From NCBI GenBank assembly GCA_015060685.1, contig SUXZ01000021.1:1-43711 (forward strand): a stretch of 43,711 nucleotides of DNA, written 5' to 3'. Position 1 is the stretch's first letter; each line of letters starts with the position of its first letter. Positions 7,444 to 16,341 of this stretch are shown here, piece after piece. The notes under the pieces are model-generated. The model searched no databases. It saw only the letters and a list, made by a program, of their open reading frames with translations, and was not told the origin of the DNA. Origin of the DNA: Mediterranea massiliensis (GTDB lineage Bacteria; Bacteroidota; Bacteroidia; Bacteroidales; Bacteroidaceae). A program made the translations under genes and the position numbers.

Positions 7444-9081
7444 ATGAAAAAAATTGTACTACTATACCTAAGTTTATTTAGCATTATCTCTTTTGTAGCA
7501 GCTAAGGAAGTCGACGAACAACAAGCCAAAGAATACGCATTGAACTTTATCGAAGCTCGCTCTGAAAAGGATTATGATATAACAAGTATCAACATAATAA
7601 ATGATGCTTATTATATCATAAATATGGCTCCCCAAGGATGGGTAATTATAGCTGCAGATGATGTTGTAACTCCAGTAATCGGATATTCTTTCGTAGGAAG
7701 TTTAAAGGTTGAAGAATTTCCTGATAATATGCAATTCATGATGAAGGAGTTTGAGGTGCAGGTAAATGAAATTGTACAAAGAGAGAGTTCACCCCATCCA
7801 TATTGGCAAAGTGCTACAGCAACAATTACGCGCGCTGCCGATAATAAAATAGAACCATTGATTCAGGTTAATTGGAATCAAAGTTCACCATTTAATAAAT
7901 ATTGTCCTCAACAAAAGGCTGTTGTTGGTTGTGTGGCTGTTTCTATGGCACAAGCTATGAGTGTACAGCGTTATCCGGCACGTCCTAAGGGACAAGTTTC
8001 ATACACCAGTGCTAATTATGGCGGAATGCGCATCAATTTTGATGATGAAAGAGCCTATAGCTGGGACGATATTTTTAATCCGGATAACGATAATTATGAC
8101 GAAGTGGCACGCCTGTTGTTTCATACCGGTATGAGTGTACGTATGGATTATGGCGAAGATGGTTCGGGTATTCCAAGTAATGAAGCCAGCCGTATATCGA
8201 ATGCTTTGGTGAACCATTTTTCATACTCGGATGGTATAAGATGTATTTGGCGCGATAGTTATAGTGGCGACTGGGCATTGCTGATGCTTAATGAATTGAA
8301 TGCTGGGCGTGCAGTTGTTTACAATGCCATAGATAGCTATGGAGGCTATGGACATAGTTTCAATGTCGATGGTTACGATGGTGAAGGATTGTTTAACGTA
8401 AATTGGGGTTGGGGAGGATATGGAAACGGATACTTCTCCATTAATAATTTGCGTGATAGTGCAATGGGTATGAATTATGATGCTCATCATGTAGTTATAG
8501 TAGGCATCGGTGCTCCCGATCAGTTGTTTAAAAGCATTTCCTTGAGTAACAACCGTATAGAAGAGGGACTTCCTGCTGGTTCGGTGGTAGGTTCTATCTT
8601 GGTGAATGGCGAAGAAGTTAAGTCCCAATATCAGGTTGTTGTTCATGGTACATACGACTCAAAAACAGGCTCATATTCAGATGTTCCTTTTGTTTGGGAA
8701 GATGGTATGTTAAAGACTACCGAACCGCTTGTGGTAAAAAAAGAACCGTGGAATGTTGAAATTACAGTGAGTGACCCGGAAAGCGGTGCTTCATTGACAC
8801 AAGGTTTCCGCATCGTTGTAGAAGAGTGGAAAGATCTTGGAACCAGTACATCACTAAAATATGATAGGGAAAATAAACTCTTTTATCTGAGTACCAAGCA
8901 CAATGTAAGTTATTCAATAATTAATTCGTTGGGAATTGTTGTGGAAAGTGGTATTCTTGAGCCACTACCAGAATTGGTGATCGATGTAAATCGTTTGTCG
9001 GATGGCGAAAATGTGATAGAACTGAAATGTGTAGATGAGGTTAAGCAAATTACACTAATCAAGAATAACTCTAATCTGTAA
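7444..9081 (+). CDS. Peptidase C10 (streptopain-like) secreted cysteine protease
   Basis: A 545-residue secreted cysteine protease of the SpeB/interpain family. The signal peptide is about 1-20. The propeptide of the Spi/C10 type (about 21-130) keeps the zymogen inactive. The catalytic domain is about 135-355, with nucleophile Cys163 in VVGCVAVSMAQAM, catalytic His304 in GYGHSFNVDGYD, and the family motif NVNWGWGGYGNGYF. Residues 362-460 look like a cadherin-like beta-sandwich (start SISLSNNRIEEG). Residues about 480-545 resemble a type IX secretion sorting-like domain. There is no lipobox, so it is predicted periplasmic or secreted. It begins just after a hairpin without room for its own promoter, so expression probably depends on read-through from the SusC promoter. 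The fimbrillin-like gene follows after 7 bp. Confidence 0.92.
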   Translation: MKKIVLLYLSLFSIISFVAAKEVDEQQAKEYALNFIEARSEKDYDITSINIINDAYYIINMAPQGWVIIAADDVVTPVIGYSFVGSLKVEEFPDNMQFMMKEFEVQVNEIVQRESSPHPYWQSATATITRAADNKIEPLIQVNWNQSSPFNKYCPQQKAVVGCVAVSMAQAMSVQRYPARPKGQVSYTSANYGGMRINFDDERAYSWDDIFNPDNDNYDEVARLLFHTGMSVRMDYGEDGSGIPSNEASRISNALVNHFSYSDGIRCIWRDSYSGDWALLMLNELNAGRAVVYNAIDSYGGYGHSFNVDGYDGEGLFNVNWGWGGYGNGYFSINNLRDSAMGMNYDAHHVVIVGIGAPDQLFKSISLSNNRIEEGLPAGSVVGSILVNGEEVKSQYQVVVHGTYDSKTGSYSDVPFVWEDGMLKTTEPLVVKKEPWNVEITVSDPESGASLTQGFRIVVEEWKDLGTSTSLKYDRENKLFYLSTKHNVSYSIINSLGIVVESGILEPLPELVIDVNRLSDGENVIELKCVDEVKQITLIKNNSNL

Positions 9082-9088
9082 ATCCAAT

Positions 9089-10237
9089 ATGAACAAATTA
9101 TTATTATATTGCACATTGCCTCTATTAGCATGTTTGTGTGCCTGTGGTTCGGATAACGAACCTGATATACCTGAGCCAACTCCTGGTGGTAGCGGAGAAG
9201 GTGGAAAAGAGGTTACAGTTTCTATTACTACAGATATCTTGACGAAGGCAGATCCGATTCTTAGTTTTTCCGATGGAGATAAAATGGCAGTTTTTGCCAA
9301 GACCTATGGACGTGTGGATGCGCCGAACATCGTTGAAGATGTTGTAGGCCTTTATAAAAATGGTGCTTGGACACTTGAACCTCCAATTACTCTTTCAGAG
9401 GGTGGAAAGGCATTTATCTATGCCTATTATCCATATATGGAGGGTCAAAGCAACTTGGCGGCATTGCCAATTGAAACGGCTAAACAACAGGATGTTCTCT
9501 ATTCAGGTGCTTTTGTACCTGTTACTTATACTACTCATCGTGCCAAACTTACAATGAAACATGCATTGTCGTTGCTTTCTATGAATATTACAGCTCAAGG
9601 TTATTCAGGAAAGGGTGAGCTGCAAAGCTTGAGCATCGGTGGTGAAGATGTTTATAGTAAAGGTACTTTGAACGTTTCGACAGGCAAGATAGCAGGGACA
9701 GAAAAAGGTAGTACGGAATTGAAAAATATTGGTAAGAAAATCACAACCTCAGGTTGGAAGGATGAACTTCCCCGTATTTGGCAAATCCCTTTTTCGACCA
9801 AAATTAAGATTGTAACTCTTAGTGTGGTTATTGACGGTGAGCAGTATCAATGTAATTTCCCTGAAGTAGAAATGAAGAGTGGTTTCCAATATATTTTCCG
9901 ATTGGTACTTACAGATTATGGTTTGGAATTTATTCCTACACAAACAACTACTATTTCATTGAATCAAGATGGTGATGAGCCTGAAACTTTGGAAGGATAT
10001 GGCTTATTGAAGATTTATCATGAGAAAAAAGCATTCCAAACTCCATTTATGCTTGGTGACAATGTTTTCGGAACAATAAAATGGGGTGATGATTTCTCCG
10101 ATTCATATACTTTTGATAAAGAGCATGATTACACAATTTCGGGTGAAAAAGAAGTTATATTAGAAACATGGAATTCAATAGGTTTTGAACTGGAGAATAT
10201 CAATGGAATCAATGCAATAGATATTACCGATTATTAA
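9089..10237 (+). CDS. Fimbrillin-like (Mfa-like) surface lipoprotein
   Basis: A 382-residue lipoprotein with lipobox LCAC (Cys19) followed by GSDNEPD and a flexible Pro/Gly-rich linker. Residues about 45-270 show hallmarks of the Bacteroidales fimbrillin superfamily: SFSDGDKMAVF, AYYPY, and KLTMKHALSLLSMNI. These proteins form fimbrial tips, shafts or monomeric surface adhesins. The C-terminus (about 300-382) differs: GTIKWGD and the spacing around it recall the WGDG-containing sandwich found before leucine-rich repeats in Bacteroidetes surface proteins. No FimB/Mfa2-like anchor or usher genes are adjacent, so an assembled fimbria is doubtful. It sits 7 bp after the C10 protease and ends in a strong terminator, so the two form a unit. 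Confidence 0.8.
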   Translation: MNKLLLYCTLPLLACLCACGSDNEPDIPEPTPGGSGEGGKEVTVSITTDILTKADPILSFSDGDKMAVFAKTYGRVDAPNIVEDVVGLYKNGAWTLEPPITLSEGGKAFIYAYYPYMEGQSNLAALPIETAKQQDVLYSGAFVPVTYTTHRAKLTMKHALSLLSMNITAQGYSGKGELQSLSIGGEDVYSKGTLNVSTGKIAGTEKGSTELKNIGKKITTSGWKDELPRIWQIPFSTKIKIVTLSVVIDGEQYQCNFPEVEMKSGFQYIFRLVLTDYGLEFIPTQTTTISLNQDGDEPETLEGYGLLKIYHEKKAFQTPFMLGDNVFGTIKWGDDFSDSYTFDKEHDYTISGEKEVILETWNSIGFELENINGINAIDITDY

Positions 10238-10247
10238 TCGGTTGAAA

Positions 10248-10283
10248 TTTTAACGAATCGTTGGAAGACGATAATCGTTAAAA
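10248..10283 (+). other. Bulged inverted repeat after the fimbrillin-like gene
   Basis: TTTTAACGA (10248-10256) plus ATCGT (10257-10261) pair with ACGAT (10268-10272) and TCGTTAAAA (10275-10283), leaving a two-base bulge and a 6-nt loop. It lies between the fimbrillin-like gene and its terminator. It may stabilise the 3' end of the transcript. Confidence 0.5.
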
Positions 10284-10318
10284 GTGGTTCATTGAATCAC
10301 ATAAATTAATGGTGTTTA

Positions 10319-10350
10319 GCGAGTGCGTTGTGAAACGCACTCGCTTTTTT
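10319..10350 (+). terminator. Rho-independent terminator of the SusCD/protease/fimbrillin locus
   Basis: GCGAGTGCGTT (10319-10329) and AACGCACTCGC (10334-10344) form a perfect 11-bp stem with tetraloop GTGA, followed by six T. It cleanly ends the accessory locus before the hflX promoter. Confidence 0.92.
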
Positions 10351-10387
10351 TATTATTTTACTTCAAATAAAGAAAACCGCTATCTTT

Positions 10388-10418
10388 TTTGTTAGATAAT
10401 AATCTATGATTATTTTTG
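10388..10418 (+). promoter_or_regulatory. Bacteroidota-type promoter for hflX
   Basis: TTTG at 10388-10391 and TATTTTTG at 10411-10418 with a 19-bp spacer match the Bacteroidota -33/-7 consensus exactly. This would give a 5' leader of about 45 nt before the ATG at 10469. Confidence 0.8.
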
Positions 10419-10468
10419 TAGCTGAATTTGGATGAAATAGTAGCGATTTAAGACTAAAATTAAGTTGG

Positions 10469-11725
10469 ATGAAAGAATTCGTAATATCTGAAGTACAAAC
10501 CGAAACCGCTGTGTTGGTGGGACTTGTAACGAAAACCCAGGATGAACGACGGACTAATGAGTACCTGGACGAGTTGGCCTTCTTGGCCGAAACGGCAGGA
10601 GCGGTGGTCGTGAAACGGTTTACGCAAAAGCTGGATAGTCCTAACTCGGTGACGTATGTAGGGAAAGGAAAATTAGAAGAAATCAAGCAATATATCATCA
10701 ACGAAGCCGAGGAAGAGCGTGAAATTGGTATGGTTATTTTCGACGATGAACTGTCGGCCAAGCAGATACGCAACATAGAAGCGGAACTGAAGATTAAAAT
10801 CTTGGATAGAACATCGTTGATTCTCGACATCTTTGCCATGCGTGCGCAGACGGCTAACGCCAAAACGCAGGTGGAATTGGCCCAATATAAATATATGCTT
10901 CCGCGCTTGCAACGCCTTTGGACGCACTTGGAACGCCAGGGCGGTGGCTCGGGTGCCGGCGGCGGTAAGGGTTCGGTAGGTCTTCGTGGTCCGGGTGAAA
11001 CACAGTTGGAAATGGACCGTCGTATCATCTTGAACCGTATGTCATTACTGAAGGAACGCCTGGCGGAGATTGACAAACAGAAGAGTACGCAACGGAAAAA
11101 TCGTGGGCGACTTATCCGCGTGGCATTGGTGGGATATACCAATGTGGGAAAATCTACGTTGATGAACCTGCTTGCTAAAAGCGAGGTTTTTGCTGAGAAC
11201 AAGCTGTTTGCTACGTTGGACACAACCGTCCGTAAGGTAATCATCGAAAACCTGCCTTTCTTGCTTAGCGATACCGTAGGCTTCATCCGCAAGTTGCCTA
11301 CCGACTTGGTGGATTCGTTCAAATCTACACTCGACGAGGTGCGCGAAGCCGATATGTTGCTGCATGTGGTAGATATCTCTCATCCCGATTTTGAGGAACA
11401 GATTGAGGTGGTGAACAAAACCCTGTCGGACATCGGGGCGGCGGGAAAGCCTATGATGATTATATTCAATAAGATAGATGCCTATACGTTTATCGAGAAA
11501 GAGGAGGACGACTTGACTCCACGCACGAAGGAGAACTGGACATTGCAGGAACTGATGAATACCTGGATGGCCAAGATGGAGGATAATTGCCTGTTTATCT
11601 CGGCACGCGAAAAAACAAATATGGAGTTGCTGAAAACCACCGTTTACGAACGGGTTAAGCAATTGCATGTGCAGAAATATCCGTATAACGATTTCCTGTA
11701 TCAGACGTATGATATAAGTGATTAG
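10469..11725 (+). CDS. hflX: GTPase HflX
   Basis: A 418-residue ribosome-associated GTPase that splits or rescues stalled 70S ribosomes. The N-terminal HflX domain (about 1-180) contains the YVGKGKLEE motif and a glycine-rich segment (GGGSGAGGGKGS) before GLRGPGETQLE. The G domain has G1 GYTNVGKST (222-230), G3 DTVG (268-271), G4 NKID (334-337) and G5 SA (378-379). Length is typical. A consensus promoter lies upstream, and the DUF4954 gene starts 23 bp downstream, so the two may be co-transcribed. The stop codon lies inside a GTGATTA heptad repeat. Confidence 0.97.
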   Translation: MKEFVISEVQTETAVLVGLVTKTQDERRTNEYLDELAFLAETAGAVVVKRFTQKLDSPNSVTYVGKGKLEEIKQYIINEAEEEREIGMVIFDDELSAKQIRNIEAELKIKILDRTSLILDIFAMRAQTANAKTQVELAQYKYMLPRLQRLWTHLERQGGGSGAGGGKGSVGLRGPGETQLEMDRRIILNRMSLLKERLAEIDKQKSTQRKNRGRLIRVALVGYTNVGKSTLMNLLAKSEVFAENKLFATLDTTVRKVIIENLPFLLSDTVGFIRKLPTDLVDSFKSTLDEVREADMLLHVVDISHPDFEEQIEVVNKTLSDIGAAGKPMMIIFNKIDAYTFIEKEEDDLTPRTKENWTLQELMNTWMAKMEDNCLFISAREKTNMELLKTTVYERVKQLHVQKYPYNDFLYQTYDISD

Positions 11726-11748
11726 TGATAAAAACGTAATTTATAGAT

Positions 11749-13734
11749 ATGGACTACAGACATTTAAGTTCGGATGAGATTGGCCGCTTGCAGGCGCAGG
11801 AATGCTTGGCAGAAGATTGGCAGAATGTTTGGGTATCGCCCGATTTTACAACAGAGTATGTTCACCAGACACGTTTTTCTGGTGAAGTGAAACTTGGAGT
11901 CTTCCAGGACGAGTTTGAACTGCCTGGAGGAATCAAGAAACATTCGCGACTTAGAAGTGTTACACTGCACAATGTCACCATCGGCGATAACTGCTTGGTG
12001 GAGAATATTCAGAACTACATTGCCAACTATAACATCGGCGATAACTGCTTTATCGAGAATGTGGATTTGATGTTGGTAGATGGTGTTAGCACGTTTGGTA
12101 ACGGTATCGAGGTGTCCGTATTGAACGAAACCGGTGGACGTGAAGTGCCTATCAACGATAAGCTTTCCGCTCACATGGCCTACATCATGGCGCTCTATCG
12201 CCATCGCCCGGGGCTGACTGCACGACTGAAAGAACTGGCTGATTATTATAGTCAGAAGTATGCTTCGGATAGAGGAACCATAGGCAATCATGTCCGCATC
12301 ATGAATACCGGAGTAATAGAGAACCTGCGCATCGGCGATTATGCCAACATCTGCGGTGCCTATCGCTTGAAGAACGGTAGCATCAATAGCAATGAGGAGG
12401 CTCCCGTCTATATAGGGCATGGGGTGATTTGCGACGACTTTATCGTGAGTAGTGGTAGCCATATCGACGATGGCGCGATGTTGTCGCGTTGCTTTGTCGG
12501 TCAGGCTTGTAAGTTAGGACACGGCTACATGGCAAGCGATTCGCTCTTCTTCAGCAATTGTCAGGGAGAGAATGGCGAGGCTTGTGCCATCTTTGCCGGT
12601 CCGTTTACGGTGACTCACCACAAATCCACACTGCTCATTGCCGGTATGTTCTCGTTCATGAATGCCGGTTCGGGTTCTAACCAAAGTAACCATATGTATA
12701 AGTTGGGCCCCATCCATCAGGGAACATTGGAACGTGGAGCAAAAACCACTTCCGACTCTTATGTCCTATGGCCTGCACGTATCGGAGCCTTTTCGTTGGT
12801 AATGGGCCGACACACCGGACATTGCGACACATCGAACCTTCCCTTCTCATATTTGATTGAGCAACAGAATTCTACCTATTTGGTACCGGGAGTTAATCTG
12901 CGAAGCGTTGGTACCATCCGTGATGCACAGAAGTGGCCTAAACGCGACAAGCGTACCGATAGCAACAAACTTGATTTTATCAACTATAACCTGTTGAGTC
13001 CCTACACTGTACAGAAGATGTTCAAGGGACGCGAGATTTTGGCGGAACTGCGCCATGCCAGTGGCGAGTTGTCTGAAATATACTCCTACCACAATGCCAA
13101 GATAAAGAATTCGGCACTGAACAAGGGTATTAAGTTCTACGAAACAGCTATTCATAAATTCCTGGGAAATTCCATCATCAAGCGCTTGGAGGGCATCGAC
13201 TTCCGTAACGACGAGGAGATACGTGCACGATTGCGCCCCGACACAGCGATAGGTTCTGGCGAGTGGGTGGACATCAGCGGACTGATTGCTCCTAAGAGCG
13301 AGATTGACGGTTTGCTGGATGGCATAGAGAATGGCACCATAAATCGCTTGAAGTATATCAATGCGGAGTTTGAGCGGATGCATAAGAACTATTATACTTA
13401 CGAATGGACTTGGGCATACGAACGCATAGAAGAGTTCTATGGTGTACATCCCGAAGAGATGACGGCCGCCGATGTAATCAACATTGTGGAGAAATGGAAG
13501 GCTGCTGTGGTAGGTTTGGACCACATGGTGTATGAAGATGCCAAGAAGGAATTCTCGTTGGCGGCCATGACCGGTTTCGGTGCCGATGGTAGTCGTCGCG
13601 AAAAGAAACTCGACTTCGAGCAAGTGCGTGGCGACTTCGAAAGCAATTCGTTTGTCAATGCTGTGCTGAAACACATTGAGGCAAAATCGGCCCTTGGCGA
13701 TGAATTGATAGGAAGAATGAGGAGAGTGAATTAG
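11749..13734 (+). CDS. DUF4954 family left-handed beta-helix protein
   Basis: A 661-residue protein of a family conserved in Bacteroidales and annotated DUF4954. The first two thirds contain many hexapeptide-like turns (TIGDNCLVENI, NIGDNCFIENV, RIGDYANICGA, YIGHGVICDDFI, LGHGYMASDSL), indicating a left-handed beta-helix like that of acyl- and sugar-nucleotide transferases. The last third (about 420-661) is mostly helical. It has no signal peptide, so it is cytoplasmic. The trimeric LbH fold suggests a transferase or a scaffold, but no substrate or catalytic residue can be assigned. It lies between hflX and fumarase, and GTGATTA-like heptads follow its stop codon. Confidence 0.85.
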   Translation: MDYRHLSSDEIGRLQAQECLAEDWQNVWVSPDFTTEYVHQTRFSGEVKLGVFQDEFELPGGIKKHSRLRSVTLHNVTIGDNCLVENIQNYIANYNIGDNCFIENVDLMLVDGVSTFGNGIEVSVLNETGGREVPINDKLSAHMAYIMALYRHRPGLTARLKELADYYSQKYASDRGTIGNHVRIMNTGVIENLRIGDYANICGAYRLKNGSINSNEEAPVYIGHGVICDDFIVSSGSHIDDGAMLSRCFVGQACKLGHGYMASDSLFFSNCQGENGEACAIFAGPFTVTHHKSTLLIAGMFSFMNAGSGSNQSNHMYKLGPIHQGTLERGAKTTSDSYVLWPARIGAFSLVMGRHTGHCDTSNLPFSYLIEQQNSTYLVPGVNLRSVGTIRDAQKWPKRDKRTDSNKLDFINYNLLSPYTVQKMFKGREILAELRHASGELSEIYSYHNAKIKNSALNKGIKFYETAIHKFLGNSIIKRLEGIDFRNDEEIRARLRPDTAIGSGEWVDISGLIAPKSEIDGLLDGIENGTINRLKYINAEFERMHKNYYTYEWTWAYERIEEFYGVHPEEMTAADVINIVEKWKAAVVGLDHMVYEDAKKEFSLAAMTGFGADGSRREKKLDFEQVRGDFESNSFVNAVLKHIEAKSALGDELIGRMRRVN

Positions 13735-13761
13735 CGGTTAGTGATTAGCGATTATTGATGG
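13734..13761. repeat. Heptad repeat (GTGATTA type), 3-4 units
   Basis: The units GCGGTTA, GTGATTA and GCGATTA follow without gaps from 13734 to 13754, and a diverged fourth follows. The repeat overlaps the stop codon of the DUF4954 gene. The same heptad occurs at the hflX stop (11718-11730) and after fumarase. The rest of the gap to 13828 shows no clear promoter. Confidence 0.6.
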
Positions 13762-13828
13762 CTATCGGCTTTAACTCCTATAACTACAAAATCATAAATA
13801 AAAAAAACATAATTCAAAATTAAACTCT

Positions 13829-15448
13829 ATGGAATTCAAGTATCAACCCATGTTTGAACATGGAGAAGACAAAACTCAGTACTATCTGCTGACGAAAGAT
13901 TATGTCAGTGTAAGTGAATTTGAAGGAAAACCTATCCTGAAAATTGAAAAAGAGGGCTTGACCGCAATGGCAAATGCTGCTTTCCGTGATGTTTCTTTCC
14001 TGTTGCGTCGCGAACACAATGAACAGGTGGCAAAGATTCTGGCCGACCCCGAAGCAAGCGACAACGACAAGTATGTAGCATTGACCTTCCTCCGCAATGC
14101 TGAAGTGGCTGCTAAGGGAAAACTTCCTTTGTGTCAAGACACCGGTACGGCTATTATTCATGGCGAGAAGGGTCAACAAGTGTGGACCGGCTATTGCGAT
14201 GAAGAGGCTTTGTCATTGGGCGTTTTCAAAACCTATACAGAGGAGAACTTGCGTTACTCGCAAAATGCTCCGTTGACCATGTATGATGAGGTAAATACTA
14301 AGTGTAACCTCCCCGCTCAAATAGACCTTGAGGCTACCGAAGGTATGGAATACAAATTCTTGTGTGTAACAAAAGGTGGTGGTTCGGCCAACAAGACTTA
14401 CCTTTATCAAGAAACCAAGGCCGTGTTGAATCCAGCTACATTGGTGCCTTTCATGATTGAAAAGATGAAGTCGCTTGGTACTGCAGCTTGTCCTCCTTAT
14501 CACATTGCATTCGTAATCGGCGGTACTTCGGCCGAAAAGAACTTGCTCACCGTGAAGTTGGCATCTACTCACTATTACGACGAGTTGCCTACTACCGGTA
14601 ATGAAGGTGGTCGTGCTTTCCGCGATATCGAATTAGAAAAACAAGTGTTGGAAGAGGCTCATAAGATTGGCCTTGGCGCACAATTCGGTGGTAAATACAT
14701 GGCTCACGATGTTCGCATCATCCGCTTGCCTCGTCATGGTGCTTCTTGCCCCATCGGTTTGGGCGTATCTTGCTCGGCCGACCGCAACATCAAGTGTAAG
14801 ATTAACAAGGATGGTATCTGGATTGAGAAGATGGACGACAAACCATACGAACTGATTCCGGAAGAACTCCGCAATGCCGGCGAAGGCGATGCCGTGAAGA
14901 TTAACCTCAATCAGCCGATGGCCGACATCCTTAAGGAGTTGACCAAGTATCCGGTGGCTACCCGCTTGTCGTTGAATGGTACTATCATTGTAGGTCGCGA
15001 CATTGCGCATGCTAAGTTGAAAGAACGCATTGACAATGGCGAAGACCTTCCACAATACATCAAGGATCATCCTATCTATTATGCCGGTCCGGCTAAGACT
15101 CCTGCCGGTATGCCTTGTGGTTCTATGGGACCCACTACTGCCGGTCGTATGGACTCGTATGTCGATTTGTTCCAAAGCCATGGCGGTAGCATGATTATGT
15201 TGGCCAAGGGTAATCGTAGCCAGCAAGTAACCGATGCTTGCCAAAAGCATGGTGGATTCTACCTCGGTTCTATCGGTGGTCCTGCTGCTATCTTGGCGCA
15301 AAACAACATCAAGAGCATCGAGTGCGTGGAATATCCTGAATTGGGTATGGAAGCCATTTGGAAGATTGAAGTGGAAGACTTCCCTGCATTCATCTTGGTA
15401 GATGATAAGGGTAACGACTTCTTCAAACAATTGAAACCGAGAAAATAA
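13829..15448 (+). CDS. fumB: Class I fumarate hydratase (4Fe-4S)
   Basis: A 539-residue iron-sulfur fumarase that interconverts fumarate and malate. In anaerobic Bacteroidales it works in the reductive branch leading to succinate and propionate. The cluster ligands are visible: Cys102 in PLCQDTGT, Cys221 in TAACPPYH and Cys315 in LGVSCSADR. Their spacing is the same as in E. coli FumA (Cys105, 224, 318), with a constant offset of three. Further family motifs are GGGSANKT and [10 protein letters not shown]. The N-terminal alpha and C-terminal beta regions are fused in one chain. FumA and FumB cannot be told apart from sequence, so the symbol is by convention. No TAnnTTTG promoter was found just upstream. 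Confidence 0.97.
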   Translation: MEFKYQPMFEHGEDKTQYYLLTKDYVSVSEFEGKPILKIEKEGLTAMANAAFRDVSFLLRREHNEQVAKILADPEASDNDKYVALTFLRNAEVAAKGKLPLCQDTGTAIIHGEKGQQVWTGYCDEEALSLGVFKTYTEENLRYSQNAPLTMYDEVNTKCNLPAQIDLEATEGMEYKFLCVTKGGGSANKTYLYQETKAVLNPATLVPFMIEKMKSLGTAACPPYHIAFVIGGTSAEKNLLTVKLASTHYYDELPTTGNEGGRAFRDIELEKQVLEEAHKIGLGAQFGGKYMAHDVRIIRLPRHGASCPIGLGVSCSADRNIKCKINKDGIWIEKMDDKPYELIPEELRNAGEGDAVKINLNQPMADILKELTKYPVATRLSLNGTIIVGRDIAHAKLKERIDNGEDLPQYIKDHPIYYAGPAKTPAGMPCGSMGPTTAGRMDSYVDLFQSHGGSMIMLAKGNRSQQVTDACQKHGGFYLGSIGGPAAILAQNNIKSIECVEYPELGMEAIWKIEVEDFPAFILVDDKGNDFFKQLKPRK

Positions 15449-15454
15449 TATTAA

Positions 15455-15540
15455 CGATTAGTGTTTAGTGATGAGTGATTAGCCGTTATTGTTTATCACT
15501 CATCGCTTTTACTAATCACTCACCACTTATTACTTAATTA
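15455..15540. repeat. Heptad repeats arranged as an inverted repeat
   Basis: On the plus strand GTGTTTA, GTGATGA, GTGATTA and GCCGTTA run in tandem (15461-15488). On the minus strand GTAATAA, GTGGTGA and GTGATTA occupy 15533 down to 15513. The two halves pair (15468-15481 with 15513-15526), giving a long imperfect hairpin between fumarase and the TerB-DnaJ gene. It might act as a terminator-like structure, though there is no clean T-tract. Confidence 0.65.
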
Positions 15541-15542
15541 TT

Positions 15543-16307
15543 TTGGGAGCAACAAAATGGATTGGCGGCATACTGGGCTGGATGGTTGGAGGCCCGTTGG
15601 GTGCGCTTTTAGGTTACGGAATAGGTTCGTTGTTCGATAAGACCGAAGTGGTGGACTATACAGATAGCGAGCGCAATACGGACGAGGGCAATCGGAATAG
15701 CTTCTTGTTCAGCTTGCTTGCCATGTCGTCCTATGTCATTGCGGCCGATGGACGCATCATGCATAGCGAGATGGAGTATGTGCGCAACTTCCTCCGTACT
15801 ACCTTTGGCGAAAGAGCCGTTACACAAGGACAAGACATCTTGCTGAAGCTCTTCGAGCAAAAGAAGCAGATGGATGCCCGCTCACCCGGTGCCTATCGCA
15901 ACACCATTCGTCAATGTGCCGAACAGATTGCCCAACACATGAACTACGAGCAACGTCTTCAGTTGCTCAGTTTCCTGGCCGGGATATCCAAAGCCGACGG
16001 AAAGGTGCAACCCGAAGAGGTGGTAGCCTTAAAGGAGATTGCCCGCTACATGGGGCTGACCGAGCAAGAGGTTGATTCCATGTTAAGCCTTGGCGGCTCC
16101 TCGTTGGCCGATGCATACAAGGTATTGGAAATCAGTGAAAGCGCCACCGATGCCGAGGTAAAGAAGGCCTACCGCCAATTGGCATTGAAGCACCATCCCG
16201 ATACCGTTGCTTCGCTTGGTGCCGATGTGCAGAGGGCATCCGAAGAGAAGTTCAAGCAGATAACCGAAGCCTACGAACGGATAAAGCAGGCAAGAGGAAT
16301 GAAATAA
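15543..16307 (+). CDS. TerB-DnaJ (DjlA-like) co-chaperone
   Basis: A 254-residue protein with three parts. A glycine-zipper-like hydrophobic segment (residues 8-31, [21 protein letters not shown]) may associate with membrane. A TerB-like all-helical domain follows (about 50-182). A C-terminal J domain has HPD at 218-220 (LALKHHPDT). The architecture matches DjlA-type co-chaperones, which stimulate DnaK. The start is unusual: TTG at 15543 keeps the glycine-rich segment that is conserved in DjlA-like proteins, while the first in-frame ATG (residue 14) would cut it. The gene ends at a shared bidirectional terminator facing the efflux operon. Confidence 0.85.
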   Translation: MGATKWIGGILGWMVGGPLGALLGYGIGSLFDKTEVVDYTDSERNTDEGNRNSFLFSLLAMSSYVIAADGRIMHSEMEYVRNFLRTTFGERAVTQGQDILLKLFEQKKQMDARSPGAYRNTIRQCAEQIAQHMNYEQRLQLLSFLAGISKADGKVQPEEVVALKEIARYMGLTEQEVDSMLSLGGSSLADAYKVLEISESATDAEVKKAYRQLALKHHPDTVASLGADVQRASEEKFKQITEAYERIKQARGMK

Positions 16308-16334
16308 AAAAAAGAGGCAATCGCCTCTTTTTTT
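16306..16334. terminator. Bidirectional terminator between TerB-DnaJ gene and efflux operon
   Basis: GAGGC (16314-16318) and GCCTC (16323-16327) with loop AATC are flanked by an A-tract on the left and a T-tract on the right that extend the pairing. The hairpin therefore works in both directions for the two convergent genes. Confidence 0.9.
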
Positions 16335-16341
16335 ATGCTGA

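Noticed and set aside
10363..11322. 319-codon minus-strand open frame opposite hflX
   Set aside because: It lies entirely over hflX and its promoter, and its Ser/Arg-rich translation is typical of an antisense shadow.
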